From Deltaproteobacteria bacterium GWC2_65_14 (GTDB lineage Bacteria > Desulfobacterota > Deferrimicrobia > Deferrimicrobiales > Deferrimicrobiaceae), in NCBI GenBank assembly GCA_001797615.1, contig MGPV01000004.1, positions 6,105-39,444 on the forward strand: 33,340 nt of DNA. The letters are read 5' to 3'. The position numbers and the translations under genes are program-made. This document shows, piece after piece, positions 1 through 8,285 of this stretch (its first letter is position 1; every line of letters begins with the position of its first letter). A model generated the notes under the pieces. The model saw nothing but the letters and a program-made list of their open reading frames with translations, ran no database searches and had not been told where the DNA came from.

Positions 1-3
1 TCC

Positions 4-993
4 ATGGGCGAGAATAAGCTCCCGATCGACGGGGTTTTCCGGCACCTTGCGCGCGACCTGCGGAAGGTGGAACGGGCGCTGGCCGCCCACCTGAAATCGC
101 CCGTTACCCTGGTTCCGCTTATCGGCAGGCACATCACCCTGTCCGGGGGGAAGCGGTTCCGCCCCGCCGTCCTGCTCCTGGTCGCGGAGGCGTGCGGGTA
201 CACCGGCCCCCGCAGGACGGTGATGTCGGTGGTCACGGAGTACATGCACACCGCGACGCTGCTCCACGACGACGTGGTCGACGGCGGCGTCATGCGCCGG
301 GGAAAGCCCTCGGCGAACGTCGTGTTCGGGAATCAGGCGAGCATCCTGGTGGGCGATTTTCTCTTCGCCCGGGCCTCGCAGCTGATGACCGGGGACGGCG
401 ACCTCGACGTGCTGGGGATCTACGCCCGAACCCTGGTCTCCCTCTCCGAGGGAGAGGTCCTCCAGCTGATGAAATCGGCCGATCCGGCGATCACCGAGAA
501 GGAGTACCTCCGGGTCGTCTACCACAAGACCGCCTCCCTGATCGCCGCCGCGAGCGAGACCGGCGCGGTGCTGGCCGGCGTCGACAAGGGGCTGCGGAAG
601 CGGATGTTCGAGTACGGCAAGGCGGTGGGGATCGCCTTCCAGCTGGCGGACGACATCCTCGATTACGACGGCTCGGAGAGGGAGCTGGGGAAGCGCCCTC
701 TCCAGGACCTGCGGGAAGGGAAGGTCACCCTGCCGCTGATCCATGCCCTGCGGGAGGCGGGGGAGGCCGACCGGAAGAGGGCGCAAGGGATCCTGCGCGG
801 CGGGACCCCGTCCGGGCGGGAGGTCTCCTTTCTCGCGGGGCTCGTGGAGCGGCACGGGGGGACCGGCTACACGGCCCGCAGGGCGAACGCGTTCGTGAGG
901 CGTGGGAGATGGCTGCTCGCCGCCCTGCCCGACACCTCCGCCCGTGCCGCGCTGCACACCCTCTCGGAGTACATCGTCTCGCGGACCCGGTAA
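4..993 (+). CDS. Long-chain polyprenyl diphosphate synthase (IspB/HepT family)
   Basis: Trans-prenyltransferase that extends an allylic diphosphate with isopentenyl diphosphate to make the side chain of a quinone, here most likely menaquinone because mqnE and mqnC lie in the same window. Both aspartate-rich Mg-binding motifs are present: DDVVD at residues 89-93, followed by MRRGKPS, and DDILDY at 216-221. The GGKRFRP substrate-binding motif is at 48-54. At 329 residues it matches the ~320-residue octaprenyl/heptaprenyl class and aligns end to end with IspB. The ATG lies 3 bases from the window edge, so its ribosome site is not visible and a start further upstream cannot be excluded. Chain length cannot be read from sequence alone. 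The family call is very secure; the exact product is inferred. Confidence 0.93.
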   Translation: MGENKLPIDGVFRHLARDLRKVERALAAHLKSPVTLVPLIGRHITLSGGKRFRPAVLLLVAEACGYTGPRRTVMSVVTEYMHTATLLHDDVVDGGVMRRGKPSANVVFGNQASILVGDFLFARASQLMTGDGDLDVLGIYARTLVSLSEGEVLQLMKSADPAITEKEYLRVVYHKTASLIAAASETGAVLAGVDKGLRKRMFEYGKAVGIAFQLADDILDYDGSERELGKRPLQDLREGKVTLPLIHALREAGEADRKRAQGILRGGTPSGREVSFLAGLVERHGGTGYTARRANAFVRRGRWLLAALPDTSARAALHTLSEYIVSRTR

Positions 994-1008
994 CGGCGCG
1001 ATTCTCCT

Positions 1009-1030
1009 AAATCCGGGTCGTTCCGGATTT
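1009..1030 (+). terminator. Candidate terminator hairpin after the prenyl synthase
   Basis: A perfect 8-bp inverted repeat, AAATCCGG (1009-1016) and CCGGATTT (1023-1030), with a 6-base loop begins 15 bases after the stop codon. The 3' arm ends in only three T and no longer U tract follows, so it is a weak intrinsic terminator at best. Confidence 0.4.
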
Positions 1031-1137
1031 CCCGACGTCCACTCCTTCCGTAAAGATTCCGATGCTCCCGTCCGATGAAATCGGGGAAAGGGAACTTCGG
1101 CCGGGCACCCGGTTTTCCCCGGCCCCGGAAAAGGTCC

Positions 1138-1170
1138 TTGACATATAACTTAATTATTATTAAGTATAAT
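1138..1170 (+). promoter_or_regulatory. AT-rich promoter region of the pilus operon
   Basis: A consensus TTGACA (1138-1143) and a consensus TATAAT (1165-1170) sit in an island of about 50 bases that is almost pure A/T, inside otherwise very GC-rich DNA. The spacing of 21 bp is longer than the optimal 17. Either activation is needed or a different hexamer pairing is used; with 17 bp the -10 would be TAAGTA (1161-1166). It lies about 70 bp upstream of the first pilin start. Confidence 0.55.
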
Positions 1171-1175
1171 TAAGT
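1148..1175 (+). promoter_or_regulatory. Three phased 7-bp repeats, candidate operator
   Basis: ACTTAAT (1148-1154) is followed by its exact inverted copy ATTAAGT (1159-1165) and by a second direct copy ATTAAGT (1169-1175). The copies start 11 and 10 bp apart, about one helical turn, and occupy the spacer and -10 of the promoter. This is the arrangement expected for a repressor or a cooperative DNA-binding protein. Which protein binds is unknown. Confidence 0.5.
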
Positions 1176-1239
1176 TTTGTTTTATCAACATTGTCTTTCA
1201 TTGATGGGATCCGCCAGAACGGGAGACGGAGGGGAGACG

Positions 1240-1800
1240 ATGCGCAAAAGACACGGAGAAAAGGGGTTCACGCTGATCGAAGTGGTGGTCGTGGTGGCGG
1301 TGATCGCGATCCTGGCCGCGATCCTGACTCCCTACATCACGAAGTACATCGACGACTCCAAGATCGCGAAGGCGAAGAACGAGACCCAGGTGGTCGCCGC
1401 GGCGGTGGTGAACGCGATGAAGGATCTCGGCCGCTGGCCGAACCGCAGAACCGCGACCGCGGACTACCCGGGCCTCTACACCGGGACCGCGCCGCCGGCG
1501 GCCTTTTTCGTGGGGGCGGGCTGGCCCGCGCCGGGGGCGAACAACTGGAACCTCCTGGACACCCACCTGGTGACCAACGGGCACGGCTATCCCGCCACGG
1601 GCGACACCGCCTGGAAGGGGCCGTACGCGACTTCTCTGCCGGTCGACCCGTGGGCGAGGTCCTACGTGATCAACTCGGCGAACTTCCAGTCGCCGCCCAA
1701 CCCGGTGTGGGTCCTCTCGGCCGGCCCCAACGGGGTCGTCGATACGGCGGCCGGCGCCGCGACCCTTGCGAGCGACGACATCGGGTTCCGGATCCAGTAG
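1240..1800 (+). CDS. GspG-like major pseudopilin / MSHA-type pilin
   Basis: Prepilin of 186 residues. The type III signal is a short basic leader ending GEKG, then FTLIEV, so prepilin peptidase would cut after the glycine and expose a methylatable Phe. The 20-residue hydrophobic helix follows immediately and continues as an amphipathic helix. The C-terminal half carries the GspG pattern GPYATSLPVDPWARSYVI and SAGPNGVVDT...SDDI, the loop that binds calcium in GspG. I chose ATG 1240 because GGAGGGGA lies 7 bases upstream and the leader is of normal length; the in-frame ATG at 1177 would add 21 non-pilin residues. It is the first gene of the pilus cluster, so it is probably the most abundant subunit. 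Whether it builds a surface pilus or a secretion pseudopilus cannot be decided here. Confidence 0.88.
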   Translation: MRKRHGEKGFTLIEVVVVVAVIAILAAILTPYITKYIDDSKIAKAKNETQVVAAAVVNAMKDLGRWPNRRTATADYPGLYTGTAPPAAFFVGAGWPAPGANNWNLLDTHLVTNGHGYPATGDTAWKGPYATSLPVDPWARSYVINSANFQSPPNPVWVLSAGPNGVVDTAAGAATLASDDIGFRIQ

Positions 1801-1878
1801 GAGAAGACCCCTCCGGCGGGACGTGGAGGCGGAGTCGCGCCCCTGCTGCGTTCCCGTACCCGGAATGGCGGGATCGCG

Positions 1879-3576
1879 ATGAAGAAGGCGGAGGCGACAC
1901 AGGGCACACCCACCTCCCCGAGGAGGAAGCTCCTCGGGGAGCGGCTTATCGAGGCCGGCCTGATCACTTCCGACCAGCTCGATCTGGGGATGCGCGAGCA
2001 GAAGCGGACCGGCGAGCGGATCGGCGAGATCATGATCAGCCTCGGTTTCGTCACCCAGGAGCTGGTCTCCTCGGTCCTCGCCTCCGAGGCGGGGGTCACC
2101 TTCGTCCAGCTCGACAGCTCCATGGTCGACCCCGCGGCGCTCAAGTGCGTGAGCGAGGCGATCTCCCGAAGGCACAAGATCATTCCCCTGAACCTGGATC
2201 CCCCGCGCCTGACGATCGCGATGGCGAACGCCTTCGACGTCCTCGCGATCGACGAGGTCCAGCGGGCGACCGGGTATGTCGTCGAGGCGGTCTCCGCGAC
2301 CGAGTCGAGCATCCTGCAGGCGATCGACCATTACTACCTCGGGGGCGGGTCGCTCGAGGAGGTCATCCAGAAGTCGATGCGCCAGGTGGAGGCCGGGAGG
2401 GTCTCGGAGGCGGACCTCACCTCCGGGGCGCCGATCGTCCGTCTGGTCGACCGGCTCTTCCTGACCGCCGTGCAGGAGGGGGCGACCGACATCCACGTGG
2501 AGCCGGAGGAGCGGATCTTCCGCATCCGGTTCCGGATCGACGGGCAGCTCCGGCAGGGGCCCTCTCTTCCCAAGTCGCTGCAGCCGGGGGTGATTGCCCG
2601 GATCAAGATCCTGGCGGGGATGAACATCGCGGAGACCCGGCAGCCGCAGGACGGGAAGATCAAGTTCCTCCAGGGGAAACGGAAGGTGGACCTCCGGGTC
2701 TCCACCCTTCCCACCGTGTGCGGGGAAAATGTGGTGCTCCGGATCCTCGACCGGGCACGGCTCGTCGTAGGTCTGGAGGCGCTCGGGTTCGACGAGGGGA
2801 ACCTGGAACGGTTCCGCCGGGCGATCGAAAGCCGCAACGGGATCATCCTGGTCTGCGGCCCCACCGGGTCCGGGAAGACCACGACCCTCTACTCCGCCCT
2901 CTCCTACATCAACACGCTGGACCGCAGCATCGTCACGCTCGAGGACCCGGTCGAGTACGAGCTGCCGATCATCCGCCAGGTCCAAATCAACGTGAAGGCC
3001 GGGCTCACCTTCGCCACCGGCCTGCGGGCCGTGCTGCGCCACGACCCCGACGTGATCCTGGTCGGCGAGATGCGGGACGCGGAGACGGTGGAGCTCGCGA
3101 TCCGGTCGGCGCTGACCGGGCACCTGGTGTTTTCCACCCTGCACACGAACGATGCGTCGGGGGCGATCCCCCGGCTGATGAACATGGGGCAGGAGCCGTT
3201 CCTGGTCGCCTCCTCCGTGCGGGCGATCATCGGGCAGGCGCTCCTGCGGGTGAACTGCCCGTCCTGCCGCGTCCCCTATTCCCCTCCCCCGGAGGTGCTT
3301 TCCCGGGCCGGCATCCTTCCCGATGCGGCGAACGGGAAGTTCCTTCGGGGAGAGGGATGCAAGGCCTGCGACGGGACCGGGTTTCGCGGCCGGGTCGGTG
3401 TGTTCGAGATCCTGGAGGTGACGCCGGAGATCATGCGCCTGACAATGTCCCGCGCGAACAGCCAGGAGCTGCTGGATGCGGCCCGAGCCGAGGGGATGGC
3501 GACCATGCGGGACGACGCCGTGAAGAAGGCGATGGAGGGGACCACCACCCTGGAAGAGGCGGTGCGGGTGACCTAG
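1879..3576 (+). CDS. Pilus/type II secretion motor ATPase (MshE/GspE/PilB family)
   Basis: Cytoplasmic hexameric ATPase that powers pilin polymerisation, 565 residues. Residues about 18-150 form an MshEN-type N-terminal domain with two tandem repeats (LLGERLIEAGLI at 18-29 and RIGEIMISLGFV at 47-58), the fold that binds cyclic di-GMP in MshE. Walker A GPTGSGKT is at 327-334, Walker B region DVILVGEMRD at 391-400, and the His box STLHTNDA at 419-426. The zinc site is C460-x2-C463 and C494-x2-C497. All catalytic elements are intact. The first MshEN repeat has Leu where the family has the ligand-contacting Arg, so nucleotide binding may be altered. The start has only a weak purine-rich site upstream, but no earlier start fits the frame. 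The next gene begins directly after its stop. Confidence 0.95.
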   Translation: MKKAEATQGTPTSPRRKLLGERLIEAGLITSDQLDLGMREQKRTGERIGEIMISLGFVTQELVSSVLASEAGVTFVQLDSSMVDPAALKCVSEAISRRHKIIPLNLDPPRLTIAMANAFDVLAIDEVQRATGYVVEAVSATESSILQAIDHYYLGGGSLEEVIQKSMRQVEAGRVSEADLTSGAPIVRLVDRLFLTAVQEGATDIHVEPEERIFRIRFRIDGQLRQGPSLPKSLQPGVIARIKILAGMNIAETRQPQDGKIKFLQGKRKVDLRVSTLPTVCGENVVLRILDRARLVVGLEALGFDEGNLERFRRAIESRNGIILVCGPTGSGKTTTLYSALSYINTLDRSIVTLEDPVEYELPIIRQVQINVKAGLTFATGLRAVLRHDPDVILVGEMRDAETVELAIRSALTGHLVFSTLHTNDASGAIPRLMNMGQEPFLVASSVRAIIGQALLRVNCPSCRVPYSPPPEVLSRAGILPDAANGKFLRGEGCKACDGTGFRGRVGVFEILEVTPEIMRLTMSRANSQELLDAARAEGMATMRDDAVKKAMEGTTTLEEAVRVT

Positions 3577-4788
3577 ATGCCCCGGTACGAATACAGCGCC
3601 ATCGACGATTACGGGCGGAAGGCCCGGGGAATCCTGCTGGCTTCCGACGAGGGGGGATTGCGGGAAGCGCTTGCCTCGATGGGGCTCCACCTGCTGTCCG
3701 GGAAGGAGCGGTCCGGGGCCCGGTCCGTTCCCTTCCTCCGCCGCGGGATCCGGCGGAACGACGTCATCCAGTTCTCCTTTCACCTGAGGACCCTGCTCGC
3801 GGCCGGGATTTCGATCGTCGTCGCGCTCGGAGACCTGTCGGAGCAGACCGACGCCCCCGCGTTCCAGGAGGTGATCCGGGACGTCCGCCGGAACGTCCAG
3901 GCGGGGGCCAGCTTCTCCGATTCGCTCGCCCTGCACCCGGAGGTGTTCCCGGAAAGCTACGTCAGCATCGTCCGGGCGGGGGAGACGACGGGGAACCTCG
4001 AGGGAGTCCTGGCGGATCTGGCGAAGTTTCTCACCTGGCAGGAGGAGCTCTCGAAAACGATCAAGCAGGCGACCTATTATCCGATCACCGTCCTCTCCGC
4101 CGTGGGGGGGCTCATCTTCCTCCTCTTCACCTTCGTCTTCCCCCGGTTCATCAAGGTGTTCCAGGCCGCGGCGGTGGAGCTGCCCCTCCCGACGAGGATC
4201 GTGATCGCGGTCAGCGTCTTCTTCCGGGACCGTGGGGTCTATCTGCTCGCGGGGATCGCGCTGATCTTCCTGGCGCTCCATTTCTACAAGAAGACGGAAA
4301 AGGGACGCCTTCGCGTGGACGGGTGGAAGCTCCGCATCCCCCTCGTGGGGGGGATGATCCGGGCGATCGAGATCAGCCGGTTCAGCCATTACCTCGCGCT
4401 GCTCTTCCGCGCGGGGGTGGAGACCATCCACTCGCTGACCGTGGTGGAGCAGGTCCTGGGAAACAAGGTGCTCGCCGCCGTGGTCCGGTCCGCGCGGGAG
4501 CAGCTGACGTCCGGCGGGGTGCTCTCGACGGCGCTGGCCGGGTCGGGGCAGTTCCCCCCCCTGGTGATCCGGATGGTCGCCGCCGGGGAGGCGACCGGCA
4601 AGCTGGACGAGACGCTGGAGAACGTGGCCGCCTTCTACGACCGGGAGGTGCCCCTCGTCGTGCGGAAGACCTTCGCCGTGCTCGAGCCGCTCATCATCGT
4701 GGTGCTCTCCGTGGTCGTGCTCGGCGCCGCCCTCTCCTTCTTCCTGGCCCTCTACAAGATGGTCGGCGCGATGGGAGGCGGCGCGTGA
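3577..4788 (+). CDS. Inner-membrane platform protein (GspF/PilC/MshG family)
   Basis: Polytopic inner-membrane platform that couples the motor ATPase to the pilin base, 403 residues. Two T2SSF repeats are visible: a cytoplasmic helical domain near residues 65-165 containing the GETTGNLEGVLADLAKFL signature, and a second near 265-370 containing the parallel GEATGKLDETLENVAAFYD. Membrane segments lie near 168-195, 222-240 and 371-398. The N-terminal YEYSAIDDYGRKARGIL is typical. The ATG directly abuts the TAG of the ATPase gene, so the two are translationally linked. Length and both repeats match the family fully. Confidence 0.95.
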   Translation: MPRYEYSAIDDYGRKARGILLASDEGGLREALASMGLHLLSGKERSGARSVPFLRRGIRRNDVIQFSFHLRTLLAAGISIVVALGDLSEQTDAPAFQEVIRDVRRNVQAGASFSDSLALHPEVFPESYVSIVRAGETTGNLEGVLADLAKFLTWQEELSKTIKQATYYPITVLSAVGGLIFLLFTFVFPRFIKVFQAAAVELPLPTRIVIAVSVFFRDRGVYLLAGIALIFLALHFYKKTEKGRLRVDGWKLRIPLVGGMIRAIEISRFSHYLALLFRAGVETIHSLTVVEQVLGNKVLAAVVRSAREQLTSGGVLSTALAGSGQFPPLVIRMVAAGEATGKLDETLENVAAFYDREVPLVVRKTFAVLEPLIIVVLSVVVLGAALSFFLALYKMVGAMGGGA

Positions 4789-5570
4789 ACCGCCGGGGGG
4801 GATTCTCCCTGATCGAGGTGGTGATCGTGATCGCCGTGATCGCGATCCTGGCCTCGATGGCGGTCCCCTACGCCGCGAACGTGATCGACCAGTCGCGCGA
4901 GGAGGCGACCCGGAAGGAGATGGAGGAACTGTACAAGACGATCGCGGGAGACCCGGCGGTCCCCACCCCGGGGTTCGTGGGAGACATGGGAAGGCTTCCG
5001 ACCGGCCTCGTACAGTTGAACGTCCAGGGGACGCAGCCCCTCGGCGGCACCGGCACGCTCGGGGTGAAGGTCGGCTGGTTCGGCCCCTACATGAACTCCG
5101 GGTTCGACCCGAACGGATACCTGAACGACGCCTGGGGAAATCCCTACGCCTACTCGAGTCCCGGGGCCGGGCAGATCCGCAGCGCCGGACGCGATCGGAC
5201 GATGTCGACCGCCGACGACCTGGTCCATCCGCCGAACGCGGTGAACATCAACGGCCGCCTCCTGGTGAACCTCCACGTCTGGAGCCCGAACCCTCCCCCC
5301 GGCCAGTTCATCCAGAATCCGCAGCCGGCGGCCTACCCGGGGATGACCTCCACGGTGTCCTTGTGGTACTCCAACAGCGGGGTCGAGGCGGCCGCGCCGG
5401 CGAATACGCCTCCGCTTTCCCCTCCCTACTCGTTTGCGAACTTCCATTCGGCATTTCACGCGGTCACGGCGGTGTGCACCCTTCCCCCGGACCCGCAGGT
5501 CTCCGGGCAGGCGGTGGTCTTCGTTCCCGGGAACAACCAGCAGGCCCAGCTGAACCTGTATCTGAGGTGA
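4785..5570 (+). CDS. Second GspG-like pseudopilin with C-terminal extension
   Basis: Prepilin of 261 residues. The leader is only six residues (VNRRGG) before FSLIEVVIVIAVIAILASM, so cleavage after the second Gly gives an N-methyl-Phe pilin. The start is the GTG at 4785, overlapping the TGA of gspF, with GGGAGG six bases upstream. The globular part repeats the GspG plan: GWFGPYM, then DAWGNPYAYSS, then SAGRDRTMSTADDL, a likely calcium loop. About 85 further residues follow, rich in Pro, Asn and Ser (NPPPGQF, PANTPPLSPPYS), that ordinary GspG lacks. They could form a surface-exposed domain or an adhesin-like tip. It is the second of two pilins in the operon, comparable to MshB beside MshA. Its role is inferred from position. 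Confidence 0.85.
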   Translation: MNRRGGFSLIEVVIVIAVIAILASMAVPYAANVIDQSREEATRKEMEELYKTIAGDPAVPTPGFVGDMGRLPTGLVQLNVQGTQPLGGTGTLGVKVGWFGPYMNSGFDPNGYLNDAWGNPYAYSSPGAGQIRSAGRDRTMSTADDLVHPPNAVNINGRLLVNLHVWSPNPPPGQFIQNPQPAAYPGMTSTVSLWYSNSGVEAAAPANTPPLSPPYSFANFHSAFHAVTAVCTLPPDPQVSGQAVVFVPGNNQQAQLNLYLR

Positions 5571-5572
5571 GC

Positions 5573-7141
5573 ATGACCTTCGGCGGAAAAGGACGGATGC
5601 TGGCGCTGGAGATCTCCCCGAGGGTGATCCGCGCCGCCGAGTTCCTCCCCGGCACCCGTCCCCTGAAGGTGCAGGCCGTGGCGACGGCCGACTGGCCGGG
5701 AGGGGAGCCGGTCCGCCTGGCCCATTTCCTCCGGGAGTTCCTCGAGGGGCGCGGGTTCACGGCGAAGAAGGCGGTGGTCAGCTACCTCGGCCCCCTGATC
5801 GAGCACCGGATCTACACGATTCCCCCGGCGGGCGCGGAGTCGCGCGACGCGCTCCTGCGGGGGAAGATCGCCGGGGAGGTCTCGACCCCGGTCTCGGAGC
5901 TTCGGGTGACCGGGGAGGTCATCGGCAAGGTGACGGAGCAGGGGGTCGATCGGGACGAGGTCCTCGCGGTCTTCACCCCCGAGTTCGAGATCCGGCGGCT
6001 GGTGTTCCTGCTCGTGGAGGCGGGCCTTTCCCCCGTGCGGGTGACCTCCGTTCCCCTGGCGTTGCTGGGGATCCCCCTCGATTCGGGGGAGGACGAGATC
6101 GTGGGGCTGCTTCACGCCGAACCGTCGCGGGCCGTCATCTGCGTTTCCCAGGGGGGGAAGCTTCGCTTCGCCCGGGAATTCCCGGTGGAGTTCCTTTCCG
6201 CGGGGGAGGGCGTACCGGAGATCCCGGATCACAACGTGCTGGACCTTCCGGGCGGCGAATCGGGCGCGGCGGTGCCGCACCTCTCCGGGGAGGATGTTTT
6301 CGCCGAGCGGATGGTGACGGAGCTGACGAGATCCCTCCTCTACTACCGGCAGCTCTCCCGGGGAGGGGGAATTCAGCGGCTCCACTGGAGCGGGATCCCC
6401 CCCTCGCCGAGGATCGTGACGCGGGTGTCGGAGCGTCTCAAGATCGCGGTCGAGCCCCACCCGGCCCTCGCCGCCGCGGAATTCTCCCCCGGTTTGCCGG
6501 GAGACGCGGCGGAATACGCCGTCCCCGTCGGCCTGGCGATCTCCGCGGAAGACCCGGAGAAGGTGAACCTCCTCCCGCCGGAATACATCCACCGGAAGCG
6601 GCGCTGGGGAAACTACGCCGCCGTCGCCGCGATCGCCGCCGCGTTCCTGATCGCGAACGCCGTGCTCTACATGGGGCTGCACAACGCCGAGAAACGGTAC
6701 CGGGAGACGCTGGAGAGCGCCAGGTCGGGGGCCAATCTTCATCCGGCATTGGAGAAGGATTTCCTGCACTGGGTGTCGCTGCGGGACATCGTGCGGGAGG
6801 CCTCGGCGGGGGAGCAGATGCTGGGCGCCCCCTTCACGCGGTGGAAGGACTGCTTCGCGGCCCTGGGAGCGCCGGTGCCGAGGGAGATGGCCTTTTCCAG
6901 GCTGTCGCTGGAGCGGCAGGACCGGGAATACCGGGCGCGGCTCTACGGGAGCGTCCGGGGCGCCACGCCGGTCGAGGTCCAGGAGCGGATGAACCGGTTC
7001 CTCTCCGCGGTGGAAAAGCAGGGGATCCTTTCGGACCTCCGGTACGAGCCGATCGGGATGCATCCCCTGGGGGAGAAGGAGGGGCGCGGAGGGTATGAGC
7101 AGGAGTTTCTCCTCCGGTTCCGGCTGGGAGAGGGAACATGA
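5573..7141 (+). CDS. PilM-PilN-type assembly protein (MshI/GspL-like)
   Basis: Inner-membrane assembly protein of 522 residues. The N-terminal ~340 residues resemble the actin-like PilM/GspL cytoplasmic domain: it opens with LALEISPRVIRAAEF, and TRSLLYYRQLSRGG near residue 260 is typical of PilM-like folds. A single membrane helix follows near 347-370 (YAAVAAIAAAFLIANAVLY), then a periplasmic PilN-like domain of about 150 residues. This single-chain PilM+PilN architecture is that of GspL/MshI rather than of type IVa pili, where the two are separate. ATG 5573 lies 2 bases after the pilin stop; GAGGTG just upstream is a close ribosome site. It should recruit the ATPase and bind the next gene product. 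Recognition rests on motifs plus gene order, since the family is poorly conserved. Confidence 0.8.
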   Translation: MTFGGKGRMLALEISPRVIRAAEFLPGTRPLKVQAVATADWPGGEPVRLAHFLREFLEGRGFTAKKAVVSYLGPLIEHRIYTIPPAGAESRDALLRGKIAGEVSTPVSELRVTGEVIGKVTEQGVDRDEVLAVFTPEFEIRRLVFLLVEAGLSPVRVTSVPLALLGIPLDSGEDEIVGLLHAEPSRAVICVSQGGKLRFAREFPVEFLSAGEGVPEIPDHNVLDLPGGESGAAVPHLSGEDVFAERMVTELTRSLLYYRQLSRGGGIQRLHWSGIPPSPRIVTRVSERLKIAVEPHPALAAAEFSPGLPGDAAEYAVPVGLAISAEDPEKVNLLPPEYIHRKRRWGNYAAVAAIAAAFLIANAVLYMGLHNAEKRYRETLESARSGANLHPALEKDFLHWVSLRDIVREASAGEQMLGAPFTRWKDCFAALGAPVPREMAFSRLSLERQDREYRARLYGSVRGATPVEVQERMNRFLSAVEKQGILSDLRYEPIGMHPLGEKEGRGGYEQEFLLRFRLGEGT

Positions 7142-7740
7142 CGGGAATCTCGACCGCCTCGAAAAAGGCGCGGGGGATCCTCCTGGTCGCGTCCGCCCTG
7201 GCCGTCTCGTCCGCCCTGTCCTATTTCCTGGTCTTTGCGCCGAAGTTCCGCGAGGTGAAGCGGCTGCAGGCCGAGCTGATCGTGGCGGAGGCCGACATGG
7301 GGAAGGCGCTCGAGGTCTGGGGGGAGATGTCCCACACCTCCCGCGCGGACATCGATCGCCTGGAGGGGATCGTCCTCACCTGGCGGGACAAGGTGCCGGT
7401 TTCGCCCGATGCCGGGACATTGCTCGAAGAGTTCGGGCGGCAGGCGGTGCGGCAGAACCTGAGGGCCTTGCGGATTTCCGTCCCGGAGAAAACGGACCCC
7501 GGGGGGGGATCGACGGTGTCGGGACCCGGAGGGGGCGAAAAAGAGGCCGAGGAGAAGACGCCGGGGGAGATCCGGTTCCGCGTCGCCTTCTTCTCCACCT
7601 ACAAGGAAATGGCGGCTTTTCTCGACGGGGTCCCGAGGATGAAACGGCTTCTCTCCATCCGGAACCTCGAGGTTAGCGAAAAGGAAGGGGAGATGGAGAC
7701 CACGCTGGAGCTTTCCGCATTTTACAGGAGCCGGCGGTGA
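7138..7740 (+). CDS. PilO/GspM-like inner-membrane protein (MshJ position)
   Basis: Bitopic membrane protein of 200 residues: a short cytoplasmic tail, one membrane helix near residues 12-32 (ARGILLVASALAVSSALSYF), a coiled stretch (KFREVKRLQAELIVAEADM) and a periplasmic domain. That layout is the PilO/GspM/MshJ plan, which dimerises with PilN/GspL to align the motor with the secretin. A Gly/Ser/Glu-rich linker near 121-142 divides the periplasmic part. The ATG overlaps the previous stop (ATGA), indicating translational coupling. Sequence identity in this family is low, so the call depends on topology and on its place between the MshI-like and MshK-like genes. Confidence 0.72.
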   Translation: MTGISTASKKARGILLVASALAVSSALSYFLVFAPKFREVKRLQAELIVAEADMGKALEVWGEMSHTSRADIDRLEGIVLTWRDKVPVSPDAGTLLEEFGRQAVRQNLRALRISVPEKTDPGGGSTVSGPGGGEKEAEEKTPGEIRFRVAFFSTYKEMAAFLDGVPRMKRLLSIRNLEVSEKEGEMETTLELSAFYRSRR

Positions 7741-8255
7741 CGGGGGGTCTGCGGGAGGCGATGCGCGACCCGCGGGTTGCGGGGGCGCTGGCGGGGGTGG
7801 CGATCCTGCTGGGCGGATACCGGTTCTACGCGGCGGTCCGGGAGAGGCCCGCGCAGCAGCCCCCAGCCGCGGTCCGGGAGGCCGCGGCCCCGGCGGAGGG
7901 AAAGATCTCCTCCCCGGCGGGAACGCCGGAGGCGGCTCCCCGGGAGACGGCCGGAGCCCCGAAGGCGGTGCAGTGGTCCTGGGAGCGGAACCCGTTTCTG
8001 CGGCCGGACCTCATCCGTTCCGCCGGGGGGCCGGGGGACGGGACGGCGAAGCGGGAGCCGGAAGGCGGTCTCCTCGCCGACCTGCGCGGGACGGTGATTA
8101 CCGGAAATCACGGAATCGCCATCTTCGGGGACCGCCTGGTGCCGGCCGGCGGGAAGGTCGGCGAATGGACGGTCGAGAAGGTGGCTCCGTACGGCGTCTC
8201 CCTGCGGAGGGGCGGCGAGACCCGTACGGTGGAGATGTTCAAGCCCTCGCCCTGA
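7737..8255 (+). CDS. PilP/GspC-like periplasmic connector (MshK position)
   Basis: Protein of 172 residues starting at a GTG that overlaps the preceding TGA. A membrane helix near residues 14-33 (VAGALAGVAILLGGYRFYAAV) is followed by a long Pro/Ala linker and then a small beta domain. There WERNPFLRP and GGLLADLRGTVITGNHGIAIFGDRLVPAGGKV (residues ~81-140) match the PilP/GspC homology region, which contacts the N-terminal domains of the secretin. Unlike PilP it has no lipobox and is membrane-anchored, as GspC and MshK are. Next comes the secretin gene after 30 bases with a strong ribosome site. The HR-type motif makes the assignment fairly safe. Confidence 0.78.
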   Translation: MTGGLREAMRDPRVAGALAGVAILLGGYRFYAAVRERPAQQPPAAVREAAAPAEGKISSPAGTPEAAPRETAGAPKAVQWSWERNPFLRPDLIRSAGGPGDGTAKREPEGGLLADLRGTVITGNHGIAIFGDRLVPAGGKVGEWTVEKVAPYGVSLRRGGETRTVEMFKPSP

Positions 8256-8285
8256 AGCCGGCGGGGGAAGGAGAGGAGGATACCG

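Noticed and set aside
1177-1239. Upstream ATG start for the first pilin
   Set aside because: It would give an overlong leader without function, overlap the promoter region, and ignore the good GGAGG in front of ATG 1240.
1191-4784. Very long plus-strand open frame covering the pilin, ATPase and platform genes in another frame
   Set aside because: It has Arg/Gly/Pro-rich shadow composition typical of high-GC DNA and runs across three well-recognised genes; only its last part, from GTG 4785, is a real gene (second pilin).
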